Shown in pieces: positions 36,602-48,981 of a DNA stretch of 64,000 bases (its first letter is position 1; each line of letters opens with the position of its first letter). The position numbers and the translations under genes are program-made. A model generated the notes under the pieces. The model had not been told where the DNA came from and ran no database searches. It saw only the letters and a program-made list of their open reading frames with translations. The DNA lies in assembly GCA_009760855.2 (NCBI GenBank), contig WPIO01000042.1:1579001-1643000 (forward strand). The letters are read 5' to 3'. The DNA is from Cristatella mucedo (taxonomy: Eukaryota; Bryozoa; Phylactolaemata; Cristatellidae).

Positions 36602-36673
36602 CTTAGATAGTTGTGGAGAGAAAGGGAGAGAGAGAAATAGCTCGAGAGAAAATTGACTGCCTGCAAGGATCGT
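34820..36673. repeat. Block T' upstream flank, unit 2
   Basis: Same flank. Contains (AT)n at 36511-36553 immediately followed by (GA)n at 36554-36599, the longest form of the upstream microsatellite. No gene seen. Confidence 0.6.
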
Positions 36674-36889
36674 AGAAGCTTCGAGTCACGATGAAATGAA
36701 GCTAACTGAGCACGTGGCACACACTCGCTGCCGTGACAGAAACCACTTGATGCCCAACGAACCTTTTCCATCGAAAAGCAGGAAAAGTATTTATTTTGAC
36801 GATAATGGGATGATAGCCATGTTTTGGGCCCTAGGCCAAGCACTGCAGCGTCAAGTGCCCTGCACTACGATTCGCTCGGTTTTTAGATC
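36674..36889 (+). promoter_or_regulatory. Conserved upstream region of copy 2 with an E-box
   Basis: Same module as before copy 1, with the CACGTG E-box at 36711-36716, 179 bp before the ATG. The corresponding upstream ORF starts at 36696 and here runs out of frame into the gene (to 36974). If it lies in the mRNA, it would overlap the real start. The (AT)n(GA)n microsatellite sits about 290 bp before the gene. Confidence 0.5.
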
Positions 36890-37213
36890 ATGGACAGATT
36901 TTTCAAGCTATTGCTGCTCGTCGCATTCGTGTCATCGTTTTTCCTCGCCGCCTATTCTGAAGAGCTCGAGCTGAACGACGACGAAGCTGCACGCCAGGTG
37001 AGACGAGGCAAGCTCGTCTACCCTGGTGACTGCAAGTCGCAAAAGCTGATCAACGCAGCAAAAACTGCGAAACTGGTAGTTACCCCAGGAGGAAATCACT
37101 TCACGGTAAAGACCCAAGATGGCACATTTGTAACCCAGATCCCACACACTGTTAAGCCAAACCAAACATGCAACCAAATTATCAAGGACCTCAATAAATA
37201 CATCAAAGATTAA
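36890..37213 (+). CDS. Secreted HicA-like small protein, copy 2 (107 aa)
   Basis: Single-exon paralogue of the copy at 16084. The signal peptide (1-23) is nearly identical, and the acidic propeptide EELELNDDEAARQVRR is one Asp shorter. It contains R35-Q-V-R38-R39, a minimal RxxR/dibasic processing site; E-A-A-R also resembles the E-x-x-R propeptide ends used by arachnid peptide precursors. The mature part (G40-D107, 68 aa) has Cys48 and Cys94, the loop G-G-N-H70, strand TVK, VTQIPH86 and helix IIKDLN, ending YIKD. Against copy 3, the signal and YPGDC regions hardly change while residues 50-80 differ strongly and almost only by replacement. An AATAAA lies about 150 bp after the stop. It sits in duplicated block T', with the same promoter-like region and microsatellite upstream as the other copies. 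HicA-like assignment is by motif order only. Confidence 0.8.
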   Translation: MDRFFKLLLLVAFVSSFFLAAYSEELELNDDEAARQVRRGKLVYPGDCKSQKLINAAKTAKLVVTPGGNHFTVKTQDGTFVTQIPHTVKPNQTCNQIIKDLNKYIKD

Positions 37214-37363
37214 GCTTGTTTGTAAGCAAAGGCTAACATAAGGATAACATTCTCTGTATAAGACTAGGCTACGTACCTTTTGGCGATGCAATTTTTTAAG
37301 AAAATCTGCTGAGGCAAATTTGGTCATTGGCAAACTCATTATTACTTGCAGCTCTCAGATTCA

Positions 37364-37369
37364 AATAAA
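37364..37369 (+). terminator. AATAAA polyadenylation signal of copy 2
   Basis: AATAAA in gattcaaataaacaagctta, 150 bp after the stop, followed by gtcgtgtgctttttc, a GT-rich downstream element. Confidence 0.6.
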
Positions 37370-37379
37370 CAAGCTTAAA

Positions 37380-39640
37380 AAAGTCGTGTGCTTTTTCAAA
37401 TCATCATTTCCTTTTCACACAAGCGGCGAAACTAACCGACAAGAATTATCTCACAATTTGGTTACTGAGCACTAGTGAGTAAGCAGTGAAAGCTGTCTGT
37501 GTAGCTCATTTAAATACGCACAAACTCGCACGTGCATCTAGTAGAAATCGGCAGAGCCAAGTATACGTATTTCTGGTTTTTCGGATGACAGCGGGTGATT
37601 TTCGGCGGCATGCTCGCAAGCCGCGTAAAGTGGTGACTTTCCAGCCGATGTCCACGGGGTTCATCTAGCGAAACCGTAAAGCGACATAAAGCACGATACG
37701 CGAGCACGGCTCAGTTGTTTTTTAAAAGGAATCAGCATGAGAAGAAACGCATATACTAGATCTGAGGCGCTGAGACGGAAATACAGAGGGCGATCGAAAG
37801 GGAAGATTGATGATCGCACTAGATGTGCGCGCACTAAGCTCATCGCGAATACTGATCGCTGCAAGCTTTTTTCACACACAGCACTTCTCACACAAGCAAG
37901 GTGCCAGACTTATAGAAAGTTGACTGTGGTTCATTCTAAATGTTTTTTGGAATCTACAAAGAGCGTTAGGCGGGTAGGGGGTTTACAGTGACGCAGTGTT
38001 AGCCACTGAAGCTCTAAGTGTGCTCATGCGTAAGCAGGTCATGGCTCATTAGCCACTAAGGCTCTTTTACCTCTGCATAAATGAGACTGTTATATAACAT
38101 CTTGAGTTGATCACACCTTATATTTTTAGGTAACAGCCGCGAGCAGCAGGCACTAACTAAGCAGACGCATGCACACGAAAGAAGAATCACAAAGATCCAC
38201 CGAATGCAGTAATTAACAGGTGCAACTGAAGCTTCTATTTAAATGTCGGCACGTCGGAGGACTTTGTGACTCGCATCGTAGCTCCAGGCTTAGAAATCAA
38301 TTGCCGATTCATTCTGCCGTTAATTTGCATACAAACCTGTACGCTGTAACTCAAAAAGCGCATTTAATTTATTTCTAGCATCTGCTATAATCTAGTCGAT
38401 ATGGCATTCAGGAGTCTCACTAGGAAATCCGCGAGGTAAGAAGGCGAGGCAGCACTCGATGTCAATTCAGCTGTCGTCCGCGATGCGCCAGGCGAATGTC
38501 GGTGCACCGGCGGCCATCGCTTAGGATCAGAAAGGGTATTTTTTTCATCGGCCTGGCGCCGACTTCGAAGCTGTGACCGACTAAAAGTGCAATTACAGCG
38601 TGACATGCTTATCACTATACTAAACTGCTACTGTAGGAAAGCTGTAGGAGATAAGATCTTATTATCGCTCAATCAGCGAACCAAACAGGTAATTGGCTAC
38701 ACAGCTGGCAATCGCGGATGTATGTCTCCTCCGCCGAGCGTTCGGCTCGAAAATATTTTGAACGGTCTCACACGGAAGCGCAGCTTAATTGCTCCAGTGC
38801 CTGCTCTGATTCCTGCACTTATTCACTGCTTATCTTTGAAGCAATAAATCTGTACCAGAAACTGTAAATGTAAACCAAATGAATGCACACACCAAAGATT
38901 TATCTGAGATACAGTCTAAGGTCTAGAGCTGCCAAATAGCCCGGCTGTGTCTTGTCGAAAAGTCGCTCCCACTTGGCACTGCACTACAATCCTAAGCGTT
39001 CGCAAAGCACCCAGAGAGAACTTCGTCTTTATTCGGGCACCTCGCATTTAGCTGCAAGGTGCTTGCACAGTATAAAGCACTCAAAAACAAACGCGAATCG
39101 TGCTTAGGCTAATTAGGCTCGCCGGACAAAATTAAGGAAGGAGGATATGGAAATCAATTTAATGCTTGAAATGGAGGTAGTGAAGCTTATCGATACCTGG
39201 TGTTATATGGCAAGTACGCAGCTGATAAGAGGCCGGACGAGCTGCTGAATGTTGCACCAGTCGAAAAGGAGCTGGCTGGGAGTCCTAAATAAAGAAAATT
39301 GGCAGTAACTTGGATGCGGCGCCGTAAACGCGCGAACTAGTTTGGCTGTCGTCCTCTAATCTAAGCAGGCCTAGATTCTGATGATGATCCTCTGCTGAAA
39401 GTAGGCTGACTTGACGGCGGAGGAATTTAGCAGAAACCTAAAGTCTAGCTGGTTGCATGCGTAGCGTAGAAATTACGAAACGCTTTATCACGACATCGGC
39501 AAGAGTGAACGGAAGAAAAGAACCGGACTGAAAGAAGACTAGTTCACTGGGGTGAAGGGCAGCGGAACCGATGCGTCTCACGTCGAGCGATGAAAAGTTC
39601 CTCGTAGCAACTCTATTTTAAGACGGATATACCGGGCCGG
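37380..39640. repeat. Block U', downstream flank of copy 2
   Basis: Matches 16600-18660, then 39120-39620 matches pieces at 19383-19450, 19690-19790 and 25560-25800 (ggatatggaaatcaatttaa). No gene seen. Confidence 0.55.
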
Positions 39641-41930
39641 TAGGGGAGTACGACCTAAAGAGCCAATTTACAGTGTCCGAAGACCTCGTCCGAGTTGGTT
39701 TAAATTTCGCACGACGTCGGTCACGCGTCGCTAAGGCGATTAGGATGAGAAGTCTTAGCGTAATATTCCGATCGATTTCGATCGCTGTGCTTTAAGGCGG
39801 TAGCCATTCTTATCGTTGGGGGTTGGCGGGCGTCGTGGCTAAAGCCCGCGCCCACTTGCGAGGTCTGTTGAGCGCGGGCTCCTTGAAACTCGCCCAGAGT
39901 GCCCCAAGCAGTCCTTTGTACTTAACCAGCATGCAATACAAGAGTGTCAGTGGGTGCTTGTGTCTGTGTGGGTGTGGGTGTGTGCGGGCGTGCGTGGGTG
40001 CTCGTGTGCGCACGTATCGGCGTGCGTTTTTGAGAGTGGGGGAACGAAAGTGTAGGCGACTGTGCGCATGACCAAAACTGCAGCCGCAACGGTAATGGAG
40101 TTAATCGGCGGCCGGGCGTCAGTTGCATCTGCGGCCTCTTCTGTAGCACACCGCAGCCATCCTTTCGGCCGTCCCCGTAACCACGGCGCCAACAGGAAGC
40201 CACAACGATGAAGCAGATGACGCCTCCGATGTCGGTTGCGTGTCCAACGTCGGTTAAAGCGAAACTATCTGGCTCGCGTTGAACGCCGCTGCAGCGTGCA
40301 CGACGTCGCTAACAGCTTCGGGCGGCGGCGGCGGCAGCAGCAGCGGCGGCAGCGCGGTTCAGACCCCTCGTGCTCGTACTCCGCTGGCCGCCAGCAGACG
40401 AGAGTCGTTCTCTTGCATTGCGTGGGCATGAAAACGCTTTATGCGCGGTTCGCGTCTACTTTGCAGTACGCCGCGCTCAGAGATTCAGTCGAATCAGTGT
40501 TGCTTTTTCATTTCCGCAACTATTTCTGGGTGCTAAATGTGAAGCTGGGCACAACGAGCCACGTGAGTCGCCGAGCTGGCTGCGGCCGCGGTATTCATGC
40601 ACTGCCGGCGGCCAAGAAATCGGCCGCTGCTCGTGTCACGATCGCGAGACGACGCGACCGTTGCGCTGCCGCATACGTGTCAGCAAATATGATAACTGCT
40701 AAGATAATGAGAAAAAAGATGGATGTTTTGGCTGCGCGGGAGACGATGTCTGCTCTCGTTTGGTAGCAGCTTCGTGCTGAGGCGGCAGAATATGTTTCTT
40801 CCGACAAAGCTCGATTCGACACTTGCAAAAAGCAGACCGCTCGATTGAAACGAAGGATCGATTGAAACCTTGTCGTGTCGTGTCGGCCTAATTAGGTTCG
40901 TGGAGGTATTATTTGTGCTTCCGTGATTTTGATATTGAACAACCAGTTATTTCATAAATTATTATTAGGCCGAATACTGTTGCCCGTAGTTGTAAAATAT
41001 CCTTTTGGTGCTATCGAGCACCAAGTATTTCTCGAGAGCCTCTTATCTCACCAGAGCGCCACTAGGCCACCCAGCACTACAATAATTCCGGTCTCATCTC
41101 AGTGGGAGCCTCCGGAGCGTTGACGTGAAGCGACAAAAATCAGTCGAGTAAATCTCTGAATTATGGTGTACCTCAGGGCATTTTACTTGGTCCGGATCGA
41201 TTCCCGGGTTATACCCCCTCTTGCCAATTTGATTGCCATACACAAACCAGGCATTCACTTGTGTGAGTAGATGACACTGAGTTTCGCATTTGCCTTTCGT
41301 TTCTCGCAGCCCTCAAGCACGTCTATTTCTCTCAACTTCCTTGCTGCATAAATGGATGACTGATTGATGATCGCTCATGGATGGCAACAAACTTTGTTAA
41401 ATTGTGCGACGATAAAAAAAGCTTACAAAAAAAAGCTATGGACAAACCGAGAGTCGTTCAGAATATTGAAAACCTAAGCTCAAAATTGACTCTGTGCCCA
41501 AATTTCCCGTTGAATATGTAGGCAAACTGTGTGTCCTGTCCAAAAGTCAACTTTCAGTAGACGATCACATCGCCACTGAAGAAGTAAAAAAGGCTCCGAA
41601 TTAGCTTAAACTTTGGACTATGGAATTCCAAAACCCAACATACGGCGAAGGTTGTATATGCAAGTGTACATAAGCACGGTACAGGCTTTAACTTTTATGC
41701 TTATGAAGCTCTGCTGTACCTATGCTTCGATCGCTCCCAGCCTCCAATCGCAACAAACTCTCTCAACTCCCTAGCTATGTCAGCAAGCCTGCCAAATATG
41801 ATCCGGTCTGTGCTCTGGCGGATTGCAGCAGCACCAAGCCGCCGTAGCAGTATGTGTATGCATGTGCAAATGGGTGTAAGTATGTGAGGCACATGCTGTT
41901 GGCATAAAGTCGGTCAGCCGGATCCACAGG
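39640..41930. repeat. Block R'', third copy
   Basis: Starts at the equivalent of 8523 (gggccggtaggggagtacga) right after block U', and runs to the CT tract. It contains the TG/CG microsatellite (39945-40030), a GGC/AGC microsatellite (40318-40353) and the LINE RT relic. The LINE insertion of unit 1 (10939-11263) is absent. Confidence 0.65.
40920..41740 (+). mobile_element. Decayed LINE reverse transcriptase, third R copy
   Basis: Same relic as 9960-10810 with AIEHQVFLESLLSHQSAT in frame and further stops, including loss of the ADD-encoding context by an extra base near 41268. Confidence 0.6.
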
Positions 41931-41935
41931 TTCCT

Positions 41936-41985
41936 CTCTCAATCTCTCTCACTCTATCCCTCTCTCTCCTCCTTTGTCTGCCTCA

Positions 41986-42038
<53 letters not shown>

Positions 42039-42042
42039 CTCT

Positions 42043-42095
<53 letters not shown>

Positions 42096-42131
42096 CACCT
42101 CTCTCTCTCTCTTCTCTTTCTCTCCTTCTCT

Positions 42132-42229
<98 letters not shown>

Positions 42230-42297
42230 CTTCTCTATCCCTCCCTCTCTCTCCCTCCCTCTCTCTCCCTCCCTCTCTCTCTCTCCATCTCCCTCTC

Positions 42298-42346
<49 letters not shown>

Positions 42347-42398
42347 ATATCTCTCTCTCTATCTCTCTCTCTCTCTATCTCTCTATCTCTATCTATAT
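41936..42398. repeat. Long polypyrimidine (CT)n tract at a duplication junction
   Basis: About 460 bp of nearly pure TCTC with some cc and a interruptions. Its left neighbour is R-block end sequence, as in units 1 and 4. Its right neighbour is R-block start sequence instead of block S. The ORFs across it (poly-S/L and poly-E/R) are artefacts. Confidence 0.9.
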
Positions 42399-43414
42399 TT
42401 TGTAGATTATCGATTAACGTGGTACTTTCGTCGCGAAACTTCAGCCCCGAGCTCTTTGCGCGATGGCTCGTTGTTCAATGCTCAGGCAGTCGCGTGCCGT
42501 CGGCAAACGCTCGTCGTCGCGCCTCGCGACGACCGCACACATTCAGCCGCCGAACGAGACGGGTCGAAGCGATTGAAAAGAAGAGCTTACTCTGGCCGAG
42601 ATGACGACGCTTCCGGCGATCGGCGACGAAAGCGGACGCCAAACGGCGGCGAATGCGTCGCTTCGTTTTGCACGCCGACCTTGACCTTGACCTTCGTTTT
42701 GCACGCCGAACTTGCATAGCAGTGCGAGATCCCAGCTACCGCGACAGCGTCGTTGGGTGAGGCTCCGTCGTGACACGCGGCACTCTACTGCTGTCGTACT
42801 TGGCGGACCTTCTGAGCGTCTATCGCGCGATTACACGGCTGCGTCCGATAGCGTGGGCGCTGTACTGGGATTTCAATTATCCTAAGCTAAGGATCCAGCG
42901 TGGGTGATATTTGAAAAGAAGCTACAAACCCATTCGATACTGGCTGGAGCCGTGTGAGTTGTACTCATCGCGCTCAAGGGGGCACGCCCACGAAAGCCCA
43001 CGCGCTCAAAGGAATGCCGCACTGGAAGTCGTTGCGAGCGGATCTTGGCACTCACACAATCCTACAAAGTTCTCGTCGCGGAGCGAACGGTTCGCCTGAG
43101 CCAACGCACACAGTCGCCCACTGCCGCCTGCCATGAGAACTTTTGCACCGTTTTATCTTTCTTATAAGCCACGTTAACCTTGGTATTGTTTCTCCTGGCT
43201 TTGGACTGACGCTCGACCGCATGTAGAGCAGAGCGTTAAGGGGTACGTCGTGAAGGCGCTTCGTCGGAGATTCCTGGCTCGAATCAACTTAACCGAGCTG
43301 ACATCGGCGACGGGCAATGATAAGGGAGGCCGACCCGGCCGGTTACGACCTTTCCAAGGCAACGGCTGACCCCATATTCGGACCTAAGTGTGACCCGCGG
43401 TGGCTCTTAAATAA

Positions 43415-43592
43415 AAAAAAGTCCAAGCTGGTTTAACAGCCTCTTTTTGTATAGCAACAGAAGAGCCTTTACGGCTGTCACGACCGCTTGCAGTGGCGAT
43501 AAAGGATCGCCCACCGCAGGAATCGAACCCATGACCTCGGGACCGAGGTCGTGAAAAGCAACCGCCTTACCTAGCGTGCCATCACGGCTCAC
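43415..43592 (-). mobile_element. tRNA-derived SINE (reverse) inserted in block R
   Basis: Minus strand: A box-like tggcacgctaggtaaggcgg, B box GGGTTCGATTCC, body, then a T-rich end. The neighbouring R copies at 8440 and 32025 run straight from gtgacccgcggtggctctt-like sequence to cagagctgagtatag-like sequence without it, so this is an insertion private to this unit. Confidence 0.75.
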
Positions 43593-44889
43593 TACCCAGA
43601 GCTGAGTATAGTCTACGTTACTTTCGTCCCGCCACTACTATGCGTAGCAGCCTCTGCACTCTTTAACGGGCCGGAAAGGTAGTACGACGTGAAGAGCCAA
43701 TTTACAGTGTCCGAGGACCTCGTCCGAGTTGGTTTAAATGTCGCACGACGTCGGTCACGCGTCGCTAAGGCGATTAGGGCGAGGAGGTATTAGCGTAACA
43801 TCGCGATCAATTTCGATCGCTGTGCTTTAAGGCGGTAGCCATTCGTATCGTTTGAGGTTGAAGGACGTCGTTGCTAAAGCCCGCGTCCACTTGCGAGATC
43901 TGTTTAGCCTGGGGTCCATTAAACTTGCCCACAGTGTGCCAAACAGTCCTTTGTACTTGAGCAAAAAATCAGCCTGCAATAAATGTGTGTCTTTGTATGC
44001 TTGTGCGTGGGTGCGTGGGTGTGTGTACCTGCATGCGGGAATGCGTGGGTGCTCGTGTGCGCATGTGCAGGCTTCGAGCGAGTTCGAGCAACGAGGAACG
44101 AAAGCGTGGAGAAATTCAGCCGTCCTCGTAATCACGGCGCCAGCAGGAAGCCACAACGACGAAGCAGATGACGCCTCCGACATCGGTAGCGTGTCCAACG
44201 TTGGTTAAACGAAACTATCCGGCTCGCGTTGAGCGCCGCTGCAGCGTGCACGACAAACGCTAACAGCTTCGGGCGGGAGCAGCAGCGGCGGCGGCGGCGC
44301 GATGCAGAGCCCTCGTGCTCGTAATCCGCTGGCCGCCAGCAGACGAGAGTCGTTCTCTTGCATCATGTGGGCGTGAAAACGCGCTATACGTTGTTCGCGT
44401 CTACTTTGCAGTACGCAGCACTCAGAAATTCAGTCGATTCGGTGTTGCTTTTTCATTTTCGCAGCTATTTCTGGGTGCTAAATATGAAGTTCAGCACAAC
44501 GCGCGCGTGAGTCGCCGAGCTGGCGGCGGCCATCCATGCACTGCCGGCGGCCAAGAAATCTCCCGCTGCTCGTGCCACGATCGTGAGACGACGCGACCGT
44601 CGCGCTGCCGCATACGTGTCAGCAAATAAAATAACTGCTAAGATAATGAGAAACTAATATGGATGTCCTGGATTGCGCGGGAGGAGGTGTTTGCTCTCAT
44701 TTGGCAGCAGCTTCGTGCTGAGGCGGCAGAATATGTTTCTTCCGACAAAGCTCAATTCGACCCTTGCAAAATGCAAACAGGGCGATTGAAACGAAGGAAC
44801 GATTGAAACCTCGTCATGCCGTGTCGGCCTAATTAGGATTGTGGAGGTATTATTTGTGGTTCCGTAATTTAAATAATGAATAAACGAGG

Positions 44890-45112
44890 TGCATGCTGCC
44901 ACTAACCACATTTGGATGCTGACCCTGTGCATGTCACCCCTAACCATGTTATTCATTTTGTTTGTTTTTCAAGCATGATTTCACTTACCATTCAATTGCA
45001 TTTCCCTTTGCAGCAAATGTAAAGCGCCTAGAAAGAGATTAAGTTCTCTGAGGGCGCTTTATCAAGTACATTATTATTGTTATATTACTTCATTAATTAT
45101 TATTATTATGAA
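44890..45112 (+). mobile_element. LINE 3' end in the fourth R copy
   Basis: ggtgcatgctgccactaacc through aagcgcctagaaagagatta, gcgctttatcaagtacatta and a (TTA)-rich end. It replaces about 30 bp present at 9975-10005 and 40935-40965, so the insertion came with a small deletion. Confidence 0.75.
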
Positions 45113-45930
45113 TTCTGTTGTCTGTAGTTGTACATCATCCTTTGGGTGCTATCGAGCATCAAGTCTTTCTCGAGCTCGTGTTATCTCACCTGAGCGTCAC
45201 TAGTGCAGTAATGCAATACTTCAGGTCCCATCTCAGTGGGAGCCTACGGAGCTTAGACGTGAACCGACAAAAATCAATCGTGTATATCTAAATCTCTGAA
45301 TTACGGTGTACCTCAAGCCATTTTACTTGGTCTAGTTCAATTCACGGCTAATACCCCTCTTGCCGACTTGATTGCCTGGCACAGACCAGACATTCACTTG
45401 TGTGCTGATGACATTGAGTTGCACATTTGCATTTCATTTCTCGCAGCCCTCCAGCACGTCAATTTCTCTCAACTTCCTTGCTGCATGAATTGATAACAGA
45501 TTGATGATCGCTCCTAGTTGGCAGCAATTTTTTTTTAATTAGACGACGATGAAACCAGCTTACTAGCTAAGGACAAATCAAGTGTCGTTCAGAAATTTGG
45601 AAACTACGCTCAACATAGACTCTGCACCCAAATGTTTAGTTGATTATGCAGACAAACTAGGTGTCCTGTCCTAAAGTGACCTTTCAGTAGACGTTCTCAT
45701 CGCCAATGCAGAAGTGAAAAAGGCTTCGAATCAGCTTAAACTCCGGACTATCAAATTCCAAAACACTACATACGGGCAAAGCTTGTAGATGCAAGTGGTT
45801 ATAAGCACAGTATAGGCTTTAACTTCAATGTCGATGATGCCCAGCTGTACCTATGCTTTTATCGCTCCCAGCCTCCGATCACATCGAACTCTCTCAACTC
45901 CTAGCTTTGTCAGCAAGCCGGCCAAATATG
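45112..45930 (+). mobile_element. Decayed LINE reverse transcriptase, fourth R copy
   Basis: Same relic (gctatcgagcatcaagtctt, acattcacttgtgtgctgat) with a LINE 3' end inserted just upstream. Non-functional. Confidence 0.6.
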
Positions 45931-46069
45931 ATCAAGACTGTGCTCTGGTGCACAGCAACAGCACCGAGCAGCAGTAGCAGTACGTGTATGCATGTGCAAG
46001 TATGCGTAAGTATGGGAGGCACATGCTGTTGGCATCAAATAGGTTAGCAGGATCCGGTGGCACGTTCCT

Positions 46070-46130
46070 CTCTCAGTTCACACGTTCCGTCTCTCTCTCT
46101 CCCCCTCTATCTGTCTCTCTTCCTTTCTGA

Positions 46131-46196
<66 letters not shown>

Positions 46197-48905
46197 TTCT
46201 CTCTCTCCCTGTCTCAGTCGGCAGGTCGGCCACGGCATATTGGCTGCACCGTGCTGGTTTGGCCCAGTGTTGCGTGGCATACGTAAAGCACTGGCGTGAC
46301 CATGCACGAAATCTTTGCGCCAACAAAAAAAGTTCGGGAAGAAGTACTATCGACAAAACGCCCACGGGCCAGTGTTCATTGAATAGTTAATCAGCATCCG
46401 CTAGTGTTCTACGAGTCACGTGGTGCCTGTTTATGCTATTGCGCTCTACGATATTGAATAGCATCACAACTAGGCCTGAGGTCGTTCGACGAATTGTAAC
46501 GTGACAGTGCCAAACCCACGCTCGGGCACCTGCATATTGACCTGCAGGGCAGGCCAAGCTGATCAAGCCAAAGCCCGCTTATCAATGACGTATCTCTTTC
46601 AAAGTTAACTTCTTATAGCGAACCACGATTGCAAAAAAAACTTCGGAACTACAGCTTGGTGAGCCTGCCGCGAAACGCCTGACGCCGAAAGCTGCAATCC
46701 ATCTCTGATTAGCCGTTTCACACTGGCACAGAGGCGCCGACAGCTGCCGCCGTGCAGTCACTCCTCCCGATGCACTGAGCTGATTTTGGGCAGTGGGCGG
46801 CCGACCGGAGGTCATGGATAAGGGGCCTTCAGGCCGCCTCTGGAGATGATGATACTACCCGCCTGTTTCATCACGGCCCGCTAAGCGCCAGCATGTGGCA
46901 GCATGCTGCCATTTTATGCCAGTCTTGCTGCCCTGCCGAAGTAATAGGACTGATGTGGGCCGCGTTCGCTGGCATTAACAATGCTTTACTAGCCTAATGA
47001 TGGCTCAACTCTCATACAATGCCACGGAGCTGTTAGTGCGCTTTAGATGTTCATTATTTTAGGCCTTCGAGATGCTGTTCCCGAGTGATTCCAATCAGCC
47101 ACCGTTCGACCGATTGTTGCACAGCCAGAATATGATCCAGATCCTAGAAAAATATCCATTTTCTTCCCGTCCATGATTCCCTTTATCTTTCTTTTCATCT
47201 TTATCTTCATCTTCATCTTCTCTTTCCCCTCATCTTGTTGATTGACTACAAGATTGTTGCTAAAAAGATTGCAGACTTCGCAAGAAAGATGAATTTTCAA
47301 ATAGTTTATGGGCAATATTCAAATGAGGGTTCCGAATAAGAGGAAATTCATCACCCCTTTGACACTGGCAACATCTTAACCAGCAAGCCGACGTTGATGC
47401 CATCGATACGGAGCACGAAGCTCGAGCGTCAAGCCCTGCTTGATGCCCGAGCTTCGCTTTGAAATGCTGCGACCTAATTAACAGCAGGCACTGTACGCGA
47501 TCCCTGAATCGTCTCGGCTAGAAACCGATGTGATAATAGTGGCTGAGGCTGCGTGAAAGAGTTTCTTCTGCACACCATAGCTCTCGCTGGACAGCTGCGA
47601 CCGTTCCTGTGGCAGTAACATTGACTACTCGAGACTGCGATTACGTATTTTGTTTGTATCCAAACATCGGTGCAGTTCTTTGTACACTACAGCCGGTGCT
47701 GAGCGTCTGCAGATCCCCAGTAGATATCGATAGGACTGCTCGACTCTATGAATGAGGATACGTTGCATCCCGCCGTACGAGCGCTCTTTGTTTTCGCCGT
47801 GCTCAATCGCCTCGTCATTTCATCAAGAGGATCGAGGCAGCCGCTATGACTCGCTCGCCTTGCTTCGCCGCTCAGGCCGGTCCTTGTCACCTTGTCGCCT
47901 GTCCTTGTCACGCGTTGGCGCGCGCTGTATTTCCGTCCTGGCGAGTCAAGGACGAAGCCACAACGGTGCATCGGAAGCAGCATGCAAACAGCTCGTTCGC
48001 CGGAGACAGTCGCCAACCCAATATGCCATGGCTAAAACATGTTTCCTCTTCGTACGATGCCACACACTACTGAGCGTGTAGTCGAGCAGCTATCGAGAAT
48101 CGTATTATGCAGGCGAGGCCCAATCATGCGGAACGTCAGGTAGCATTCGAGGTCAACGCAAAATTGGTTTTAAAGTTGCTGCTTTGCTGACAATGGTAGC
48201 GTTATCATACAGCTGCTGTCATCGTAAGGTCTTGAAATTCATATTACCTATCCTGAAACCATTAGGGTTTAGCTCTTACTCGTCAGCACCCTGTAAATGC
48301 TAAATACGCTCAACGTTTGCTGGTTTACAATTTTGGAGCAGCTAGTGTAGAGGACGTTCCGAAGAAGCTCGCAATAAGACAGTTGATTTTCAGAAAAAAG
48401 ACACGTTACTACAACACGAGCTTGCGGAACGGTCGTAGTAGTCTTCGAGAGCTTGGTGGACACGATGTTCTGATTTAGTTGTGGCTTTGGATACTGCCTT
48501 GCATCAACTACAAACTTCCAACTTTAGGTTGGAAAACTTTTTCTTGGTTGTTACTAAGATATAAATGCGGCCAGGTGATTTCATCATATAGAAATTCAGG
48601 TACAGTTAACACAGGAAAGGCTAGGCTTGATTAAGACGCAATTCTACAGAAAGGGTGGGTGAGTGTGGGTGTGCGTGTGTATAAATGAGCAGGGTGAATG
48701 CATTTGAAACACACACTGCGCTTCGACACAATAGCATATTCTAGTGCTGCGAAATCAAGGGAATTCGGTAAGTGCAAGCGGGGAACGCTGCAATTGACGT
48801 TATTCAGCGTTCGCAAATCGCTCGCCATTCCTGTAAAAGCTAGAGCTTCACAAGGGTCGGTCGGCGTCAATGTTAAAATGCTCGTCCTGTAGGATATATC
48901 GCTGT
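46070..48905. repeat. Block S'', third copy
   Basis: Matches 11330-13990. CT tract at 46130-46210, SINE remnant at 46250-46290, then a stretch 46460-46830 without a counterpart in unit 1. The 76-residue frame at 47846 is also open in other copies but shifts, so it is not called. Confidence 0.6.

Positions 48906-48981
<76 letters not shown>

Larger units (their letters stand above)
42405..46060. repeat. Block R''', fourth copy
   Basis: Starts at the equivalent of 7480 (cgtcgcgaaacttcag) immediately after the CT tract and runs through the whole block. It carries a private SINE (43415-43592) and a private LINE 3' end (44890-45112), plus TG/CG (43983-44065) and GGC/AGC (44276-44301) microsatellites. 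Confidence 0.65.

Noticed and set aside
36232-36843. 203-codon minus-strand ORF
   Set aside because: Runs through the (AT)n(GA)n microsatellite and the promoter module; no counterpart in the sister units.
41954-42405. Poly-Ser/Leu (+) and poly-Glu/Arg (-) ORFs of 115-143 codons
   Set aside because: They are translations of the CT microsatellite; no stops occur because the repeat has none.
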